Below are positions 1-5,173 of a DNA stretch of 7,344 bases, in pieces. Positions within the stretch are counted from its first letter, which is position 1; each line of letters starts with the position of its first letter. A program made the position numbers and the translations under genes. Origin of the DNA: Gammaproteobacteria bacterium (lineage in GTDB: Bacteria; Pseudomonadota; Gammaproteobacteria; Pseudomonadales; Pseudomonadaceae); NCBI GenBank assembly GCA_012513235.1, contig JAAZCO010000123.1, forward strand, positions 1 through 7,344, given 5' to 3'. The notes below the pieces were generated by a model. That model was given only the letters and a program-made list of their open reading frames with translations, was not told the DNA's origin and ran no database searches.

Positions 1-6
1 GCACCA
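1..6 (+). tRNA. Probable 3' end of a tRNA gene (CCA-encoding, truncated by the window edge)
   Basis: The window opens with GCACCA, followed by a short AT-rich linker and, 8 bases later, a strong intrinsic terminator. An encoded CCA tail directly before a terminator is the usual ending of gammaproteobacterial tRNA genes. A ...GCACCA ending fits tRNAs whose acceptor stem begins with GC, for example many tRNA-Phe, tRNA-Thr and tRNA-Arg genes. Only the last six bases are visible, so neither cloverleaf nor anticodon can be read. The identification is an inference from position and context. Confidence 0.45.
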
Positions 7-14
7 ATTTCTTT

Positions 15-47
15 AGCCCTTAAGTCTTCGGACTTAGGGGCTTTTTT
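15..47 (+). terminator. Rho-independent terminator with UUCG tetraloop
   Basis: A 12-bp stem (arms 15-26 and 31-42) with a single G-U wobble is closed by the very stable cUUCGg tetraloop at 27-30. A run of six T's follows from 42. This is a textbook intrinsic terminator on the + strand. It would end the transcript of whatever lies upstream, probably the tRNA whose 3' end is at the window edge. Its right arm shares the 12-mer ACTTAGGGGCTT with the hairpin after the efflux operon. Confidence 0.92.
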
Positions 48-174
48 ATGCCTGCAATATAGGTACCGCAGAGTTTACAGCTTACGCAACGCACCACCCA
101 TACTCAGCACTGATAAACTTTAGCTTTACACAACCCCCCACCCCCAGATCAATGATGCTTACGACTGCTCTCAT

Positions 175-193
175 ATCTATCATGCTCATAGAT
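175..193. repeat. Short inverted repeat, possible operator
   Basis: ATCTAT (175-180) and ATAGAT (188-193) form a perfect 6-bp dyad around a 7-base centre. The symmetry continues imperfectly to CTCAT (170-174) and GAG (194-196). It lies about 100 bases upstream of the candidate promoter, so it is not an obvious promoter-overlapping operator. It could be a regulator site or chance. Confidence 0.25.
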
Positions 194-297
194 GAGGTAA
201 GTAGGCGCCTGATACGCAATCTCCTCGCAACTCAACCAGCCTTACTACACAACGCTGATCTCTAAGCTAAATGGAGGTCTCACCCTGCAGCATATTG

Positions 298-326
298 TTG
301 ATATACAAGTAAGCTTGACGCATAAG
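298..326 (+). promoter_or_regulatory. Candidate sigma-70 promoter for the efflux operon
   Basis: TTGATA (298-303, five of six matches to the -35 consensus) is followed after a 17-base spacer by CATAAG (321-326, four of six matches to the -10 consensus). Transcription would begin near 333 and give a leader of about 100 bases before the adaptor start codon. The spacing is ideal but the -10 is weak, so this is only the best candidate seen. Confidence 0.3.
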
Positions 327-422
327 TATGACTGCACCCCAAAACAGAAAAACATCTTTCTCGACGGGGTCCCTTTTTGCATACGCATCACGGGCTAAAA
401 CTGAGAGACGTTCCTTTCGCTT

Positions 423-428
423 GGAGAG
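423..428 (+). promoter_or_regulatory. Ribosome binding site that decides the adaptor start
   Basis: GGAGAG ends 7 bases before the ATG at 436. The alternative in-frame ATG at 328 has no purine-rich motif at suitable spacing, so this site favours 436 as the real start. Confidence 0.75.
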
Positions 429-435
429 CAACACA

Positions 436-1590
436 ATGAATGAGCCGTTACTAAGCAGATCATCCCCTGAGAAACCATCTGCATTCAAATCAGTTGTCAT
501 CACGACTATTGTGATCATCCTTGTGCTGCTGAGTCTTTGGCTCTGGCGAGAGAGTCGGCCTGCTCCAGCCCAATGGGCAGGTGGTGGAGCCGTTGACGTT
601 GTGACCACAACCCTCAAGCGCCAGCAAGTTCCAGTCACCTTACAAGCCTTTGGTGAAGTGCGTGCGGTTCGTCAAGTCATGCTACCCGCGGAAGTCGGCG
701 GACGCGTGGCCCAGATCAACTTTGAAGCAGGTCGCGCAGTTACAGCAGGCTCGTTGTTGGTGCAACTGGATGACGCCATTGAGCAAGCCGATCTTGCTGC
801 AGCACAGGCTGATGCTGTATTTGCTCAGCAGCAGTTACAGCGCGCTAGCAAACTGGTATCTAGCGGTGCTATATCCAGCGAGATTTTCCAGCAACGCGAA
901 GCCGAATACTCACAGCGCCATGCCTTGGTCAAACAGTTGAACGCGCGCATTCGCCAGAAACAGATCCGCGCACCCTTTGCAGGTGAACTGGGCTTACGTC
1001 GCATCGACCTGGGACAATATCTAAACCCAAGCGATGGCATTGTCACCCTGACAGACTTGGACACCCTGTATATCAATTTTGATATTCCACAGCAGGCCCT
1101 GGCCCAAATCAAAATTGGCCAGCAGGTGACACTTAACCCAGACATGACAGATGCCGAAGCCATCACTGCTACCATCAGCGCTATCGAACCACAGGTTGCT
1201 CAAGATACACGCAACGCTAGAATCCAAGCCACAGTGGTAAACACCCAACGTCAATTGCACCCTGGTATGTTCGTATCCTTAATCGTCGCACTGCCACCTG
1301 AGCCTGATACTTTATTAGCGCCAGCTACCATTGTGATGACCTCCCCCTCTGGCGATACTGCTTTAGTCGTGCGCGAGCTGTCAGCAGAGCACATCGGTCA
1401 GGCCGAGTTTGTGCCTATTAGCGTAGGTCGTCGTATCGGCGAAAACGTCACCGTCACACGTGGCCTACAAGCCGGTGATGTTGTTGTAACAGAAGGACAG
1501 TTGCGAGTACGCCCTGGCAGTTCGCTTAGGGTCATTAATAACATAGCTGATGTTGCACCCACAGCAGTGCCAGCAGAGAAGTCGTTATGA
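436..1590 (+). CDS. RND efflux pump periplasmic adaptor subunit (membrane fusion protein, MexH/AcrA-like)
   Basis: This 384-residue adaptor should bridge the inner-membrane RND transporter encoded next and an outer-membrane channel. Residues 19-37 form one hydrophobic segment with no lipobox cysteine, so it is probably held by an uncleaved N-terminal anchor, unlike lipidated AcrA. Visible order: first lipoyl half at about 78-112 (VMLPAEVGGRVAQINFEAG), a Gln/Ala-rich alpha-hairpin at about 113-172, second lipoyl half from IRAPFAG (177-183) to about 210, a beta-barrel containing the conserved HPGMFV (275-280), and a membrane-proximal domain to about 366. The frame is open back to an ATG at 328, but that adds 36 residues before the anchor and lacks an SD. 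The stop overlaps the transporter start by 4 bases (ATGA), showing translational coupling. Family assignment is firm. The MexH comparison rests on the partner and on memory. Confidence 0.93.
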   Translation: MNEPLLSRSSPEKPSAFKSVVITTIVIILVLLSLWLWRESRPAPAQWAGGGAVDVVTTTLKRQQVPVTLQAFGEVRAVRQVMLPAEVGGRVAQINFEAGRAVTAGSLLVQLDDAIEQADLAAAQADAVFAQQQLQRASKLVSSGAISSEIFQQREAEYSQRHALVKQLNARIRQKQIRAPFAGELGLRRIDLGQYLNPSDGIVTLTDLDTLYINFDIPQQALAQIKIGQQVTLNPDMTDAEAITATISAIEPQVAQDTRNARIQATVVNTQRQLHPGMFVSLIVALPPEPDTLLAPATIVMTSPSGDTALVVRELSAEHIGQAEFVPISVGRRIGENVTVTRGLQAGDVVVTEGQLRVRPGSSLRVINNIADVAPTAVPAEKSL

Positions 1591-4500
1591 AATTCACCGA
1601 CTTATTTATTCAGCGCCCTATTCTCTCTATTACCGTCAGCGTCTTAATTTTTCTGACAGGTTTAGCGGCGCTCTTTTCACTGCCCATTCGCCAATATCCG
1701 CAAATGGAAAGCGCCACCATCATTGTTGCGACCAGCTACCCCGGTGCCTCCCAAGAGGTGATACAAGGGTTTATTACGACACCCATCGCCCAAGCGATCG
1801 CCAGCGCCAGTGGTATCGAATATCTCACCTCAACTTCCACCATGGGTCGTAGTGAAATCAAGGCCAAGCTGGTCCTTAATGCCAATGCTGACCGTGCAAT
1901 GACCGAAATCTTAGCTAAAGTCCAACAAGTTAAATACCAGCTGCCGGAAGGCGTATACGACCCGGAAATCAAAAAAATTACTGATGGTGTTGCCGCCGTG
2001 CAATACCTCACCTTTACAAGTGACAGCCTCTCCATCCCTGAAATAACTGACTACATCGCTCGGATCGTGCAACCTCTGATCACATCGGTTCCAGGCGTTG
2101 CTTCGGCAGGTATCTTTGGTGGTCAAACCTACGCAATGCGACTCTGGATTGATCCACTCAAGCTCGCAGCCCATGATCTAACAGCAGCAGAATTAGCCGC
2201 TACCCTACGCTCCAACAACGTTCAAGCCGCTCCCGGCGCACTGCGCGGTAGCGATACACTACTGCCCATTACTGCTGCAACCGATCTACGTAGCCTGCAA
2301 GAGTTTCGCGATATCATCATTAAGCGTGCCGATAACAGTGTTGTACGGCTGTCCGATATTGCCACCGTTGAGCTGGGCGGACAAAACTATGACACCAGTT
2401 TTTACAGCAATGGTAAGCGCGCCGTTTCCATCTCCATTTCACCTACACCCAACGGCAATCCATTGGATATTGTCGCCGGCGTGACGGCGCTGATACCGGA
2501 TTTACAGCAAACCGCACCACCAGGTATAAAAATCGATAACGTTTTCGATACCGCACGTTTTGTGAATGCTTCAATCGATGAAGTCGGCCGCACGCTGATT
2601 GCAGCGGTCATTATTGTTATCGTGGTGATTTACCTATTTCTCGGCTCGTTCCGCGCGGTGATCATCCCGGTGGTCACCATTCCTCTATCATTAGTGGGCA
2701 CCGCAGCCCTGATGTTAGCGTTTGGCTTCTCGCTCAACCTGCTGACTTTGCTGGCCATGGTGCTGGCAATCGGTCTTGTGGTTGATGACACCATTGTCGT
2801 GGTTGAAAATATTCACCGACGTATTACCGAAGGCATGTCACCGGTGCATGCAGCCATTTACGGTACACGCGAAATTGTCTGGCCCATTATTGGTATGACC
2901 ATCACTCTTGCCGCTGTCTACGCGCCCATTGGTTTAATCGGCGGCCTAACCGGCGCGCTATTTAAAGAGTTCGCCTTCACCATTGCTTGCTCAGTCACTG
3001 TCTCGGGTGTAATTGCCCTAACATTGTCGCCGATGTTAAGCAGCTATATGCTGACTCCTGAACTGAATGAAGGACGCTTTGCCAAACGTATTGAACATAC
3101 AATGCAGGCGTTATCTGCACGCTACGGTCGGCTTTTAGACTACGCATTATCAGCTCCCGCGGCCGTGTTACTGGTCTGTATTGTGGTATTGGGCAGTATT
3201 GTTGTGCTCTTTCAAGGCGTGCAAAGCGAGCTTGCACCCGGTGAAGATCAAGGTTACGTATTCGCCACCACTAAAGCGCCGCAATATGCCAACGTTGATT
3301 ACATGGCACGCAGTTCACATGCACTGCAGAATCTATTTTTTCAGACTCCCGGCTATCAAAACAGCTTTATAACCAATGGTATCAACGGACAGAACAATGG
3401 CTTTAGCGGTATTGTACTCAAGCCTTGGGAAGAGCGTGAGATCACCAGCACTCAAGTTGAAGGCATGCTCAACGCCAGTGGCAACAGTATTACCAGTGCA
3501 TCCTTAACCGCTTTCCAACCCACTCCCTTACCCGCTGGCAGTGATGGCTTACCCGTACAGATGGTGCTGCGCGCGCCAGTGGAATTTACGGAACTCTTCC
3601 AAGCATTGGAGGCCATAAAAGGCGCAGCTTGGGGCAGTGGTTTATTTGCCTATGTTGATAGCAATCTCGCATTTGATAATCCACAGGCAAAACTGTCCAT
3701 CGACGCGGCTAAGGCAGGTGAAATGGGTGTCGACATGCGCGATGTGGCAGATACCCTCGCCATACTGGTCGGTGAAGGCTACGTAAACCGCTTCAACTGG
3801 TTTGATCGCTCCTACGATGTCATCGCGCAAGTACCCCGCGAGCAGCGCCGCACTCCCGATGACCTGTCAGGCTTTTACGTACGTGCACAGTCGGGCAAGT
3901 TAGTGTCGCTGGGCACATTGGTGCACGTTGAGATGCTCCCACAGGCCAACGTGCTGCCACAGTTTAACCAAATGAATGCGGTCACCTTATCTGCCGTATT
4001 GATGCCCGGCGTCACCATGGGCCAAGCCGTAGAGTTTCTACAAAGCCAAGCGCTACCGCCAGGAGCAACAATTGATTGGCTATCTGACAGTCGTCAGTTT
4101 GTTAAAGAAGGATCTCAGTTGATTATCTCATTCGGCTTCGCGCTGATCGTGATTTTCTTAGTACTGGCTGCTCAGTACGAGAGTTTTCGTGACGCTTTAG
4201 TCATTCTAGTCACCGTGCCTCTCGCAATCTGCGGCGCTCTACTGCCGCTATGGTTGGGTTACGCCACGATGAATATTTATACTCAAATTGGTTTAGTGAC
4301 GCTGATCGGCCTGATTTCTAAACATGGCATTCTGATGGTGTCCTTCGCGAATGACATTCAAAAACAAGAAGGTAGAAGTCCTAGAGAAGCCATGCATAAA
4401 GCGGCAGTGATTCGTATGCGCCCAGTACTAATGACCACCGCGTCCACAGTGGCGGGCCTTGGCCCATTATTATTCGCCAGTGGAGCCGGTGCTAGCAGTC

Positions 4501-4652
4501 GTTTTGCCATAGGTATCGTTGTGGTTGCGGGTATGTTTATTGGTACATTATTTACCCTGTTTGTATTGCCCAGCATCTACAGCTTGCTAGCACATGACCA
4601 TAGCGCTCTAGGCGGCTCCCAACGTGCGCGTGATCTCGCTACGCTGGACTGA
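1587..4652 (+). CDS. RND multidrug efflux transporter, HAE1 family (MexI-like)
   Basis: This 1021-residue inner-membrane proton/substrate antiporter is close to full family length (AcrB 1049, MexI about 1030). It has the 12-helix plan with two large periplasmic loops: TM1 near 10-30, loop 1 to about 335, TM2-6, TM7 near 525-545, loop 2 to about 840, then TM8-12. The proton-relay residues are intact: D400 and D401 in TM4 (GLVVDDTIVVVEN), K912 in TM10 (GLISKHGILMV), and R943 and T950 in TM11 (RMRPVLMTT), matching AcrB D407, D408, K940, R971 and T978. Stretches such as GYATMNIYTQIGLVTLIGL and ELAPGEDQ, and the N-terminus MKFTDLFIQRP, recall Pseudomonas MexI. It is translationally coupled to the adaptor. 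No MexG-like or OpmD-like gene is adjacent, so an unlinked TolC-type channel is inferred. Substrate cannot be told from sequence. Confidence 0.96.
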   Translation: MKFTDLFIQRPILSITVSVLIFLTGLAALFSLPIRQYPQMESATIIVATSYPGASQEVIQGFITTPIAQAIASASGIEYLTSTSTMGRSEIKAKLVLNANADRAMTEILAKVQQVKYQLPEGVYDPEIKKITDGVAAVQYLTFTSDSLSIPEITDYIARIVQPLITSVPGVASAGIFGGQTYAMRLWIDPLKLAAHDLTAAELAATLRSNNVQAAPGALRGSDTLLPITAATDLRSLQEFRDIIIKRADNSVVRLSDIATVELGGQNYDTSFYSNGKRAVSISISPTPNGNPLDIVAGVTALIPDLQQTAPPGIKIDNVFDTARFVNASIDEVGRTLIAAVIIVIVVIYLFLGSFRAVIIPVVTIPLSLVGTAALMLAFGFSLNLLTLLAMVLAIGLVVDDTIVVVENIHRRITEGMSPVHAAIYGTREIVWPIIGMTITLAAVYAPIGLIGGLTGALFKEFAFTIACSVTVSGVIALTLSPMLSSYMLTPELNEGRFAKRIEHTMQALSARYGRLLDYALSAPAAVLLVCIVVLGSIVVLFQGVQSELAPGEDQGYVFATTKAPQYANVDYMARSSHALQNLFFQTPGYQNSFITNGINGQNNGFSGIVLKPWEEREITSTQVEGMLNASGNSITSASLTAFQPTPLPAGSDGLPVQMVLRAPVEFTELFQALEAIKGAAWGSGLFAYVDSNLAFDNPQAKLSIDAAKAGEMGVDMRDVADTLAILVGEGYVNRFNWFDRSYDVIAQVPREQRRTPDDLSGFYVRAQSGKLVSLGTLVHVEMLPQANVLPQFNQMNAVTLSAVLMPGVTMGQAVEFLQSQALPPGATIDWLSDSRQFVKEGSQLIISFGFALIVIFLVLAAQYESFRDALVILVTVPLAICGALLPLWLGYATMNIYTQIGLVTLIGLISKHGILMVSFANDIQKQEGRSPREAMHKAAVIRMRPVLMTTASTVAGLGPLLFASGAGASSRFAIGIVVVAGMFIGTLFTLFVLPSIYSLLAHDHSALGGSQRARDLATLD

Positions 4653-4720
4653 CAACCTGCGTAAACGACCGAGCATCATGCCGGATATGTCACAGTGCAT
4701 CGATCCATAGCACTGCATTT

Positions 4721-4753
4721 AAGCCCCTAAGCTGCCTAACTTAGGGGCTTTCA
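4721..4753. terminator. Intrinsic terminator between convergent genes
   Basis: A perfect 11-bp stem (arms 4721-4731 and 4740-4750) with an 8-base loop lies 68 bases after the transporter stop and 29 bases beyond the stop of the convergent small gene. The U tract is short on both strands (TTTC on +), so termination may be less efficient than at the site near base 15. It probably serves the efflux operon and perhaps also the minus-strand gene. A smaller dyad, CAGTGC (4693-4698) and GCACTG (4710-4715), sits just upstream. Confidence 0.75.
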
Positions 4754-4781
4754 TATATGCTAGCTTAATGCTGTATCGCAA

Positions 4782-5009
4782 CTATTCTTTCGACGCCTTC
4801 TCATCAGCCTCGCAATTATGCAACTCATCGCGCATCGCCTGTATTTCGTCTTCTGCCTTCAGCCGACACACCGCCAACTGCCCTAAACGCAATGCTTTAA
4901 TCGCTGCCAGAGGATCATCGGCCTGCTCACCCGCTTGCTGTGCTTGCACATAGGCCAAACTGTCATCGGTTAATAAACCTGCGTGTTCACCCTTCATTTT
5001 ATCAGTCAC
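4782..5009 (-). CDS. Small acidic hypothetical protein, 75 residues, GTG start
   Basis: I do not recognise this protein. Read from GTG at 5009 it begins MTDKMKGEHAGLLTDDSLAY and ends in a charged, probably helical segment (about 49-75) rich in Glu, Lys and Asp. It has no signal peptide or membrane segment, so it is likely cytoplasmic. Cys48 and Cys66 are its only cysteines and form no metal-binding pattern. GTG is preferred because GGAG (5018-5021) lies 8 bases upstream of it. The frame is also open to an ATG at 5060 (92 residues), which has only a weak purine motif upstream. It is transcribed away from mutS and towards the efflux operon. Lack of an obvious family leaves some doubt that it is a gene, but the SD and the clean intergenic placement support it. 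Confidence 0.6.
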   Translation of the reverse strand: MTDKMKGEHAGLLTDDSLAYVQAQQAGEQADDPLAAIKALRLGQLAVCRLKAEDEIQAMRDELHNCEADEKASKE

Positions 5010-5017
5010 TGTACATA

Positions 5018-5021
5018 CTCC
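5018..5021 (-). promoter_or_regulatory. Ribosome binding site favouring the GTG start of the small gene
   Basis: On the minus strand GGAG precedes GTG (5009-5007) by 8 bases. This is better than anything upstream of the ATG at 5060, and it sets the 75-residue form as the likely product. Confidence 0.5.
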
Positions 5022-5173
5022 ATTGAACTGCTGATTAGTGCTGCCACCTGCAATTGCCATTCACTTAGTATGCTGAATCGATTCTTTTTCTGCCACCAAG
5101 CATGGCACTGCATAAATTTTTTGCCCAATCCGCTAGACTAGGCCTTTTTGCAACGCTACTGAGTCAGTTCATT

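Larger units (their letters stand above)
48..435. other. Gene-free leader region before the efflux operon
   Basis: I see no supported gene on either strand here. It contains a C-rich run at 134-145, a 6-bp inverted repeat at 175-193, an orphan Shine-Dalgarno-like GGAGGT at 273-278, and a candidate sigma-70 promoter at 298-326. The longest ATG-started + strand ORF that lies wholly inside it (152-265, 37 codons) has no ribosome binding site. Reading frames overlapping the start of the adaptor gene look like shadows of it. No divergent TetR, LysR or MarR regulator, often found beside RND operons, is present. Confidence 0.7.

Noticed and set aside
134..145. C-rich run (six C's, A, five C's), a possible G-quadruplex on the - strand
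   Set aside because: Only two G tracts occur on the complementary strand; four are needed for an intramolecular quadruplex.
152..265. A 37-codon + strand ORF in the leader (MMLTTALISIMLIDEV...)
   Set aside because: It has no Shine-Dalgarno motif (C-rich sequence precedes it) and no recognisable features; probably chance.
825..1260. Minus-strand frames inside the adaptor gene
   Set aside because: They lie wholly within a well-supported adaptor gene and show cysteine-, serine- and tryptophan-rich sequences typical of antisense shadows.
4693..4715. CAGTGC/GCACTG dyad as a separate terminator or small RNA
   Set aside because: The stem is only 6 bp with an 11-base loop and no U tract; the perfect hairpin just downstream explains termination better.
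4768..4953. A + strand frame of 61 codons opposite the small minus-strand gene
   Set aside because: It has no SD, its residue composition looks like antisense of a coding frame, and the minus-strand frame is longer with a good SD.
5103..5124. TGGCAC followed by TTGC, resembling sigma-54 promoter elements upstream of mutS
   Set aside because: The two elements are about 8 bases too far apart for a -24/-12 promoter.
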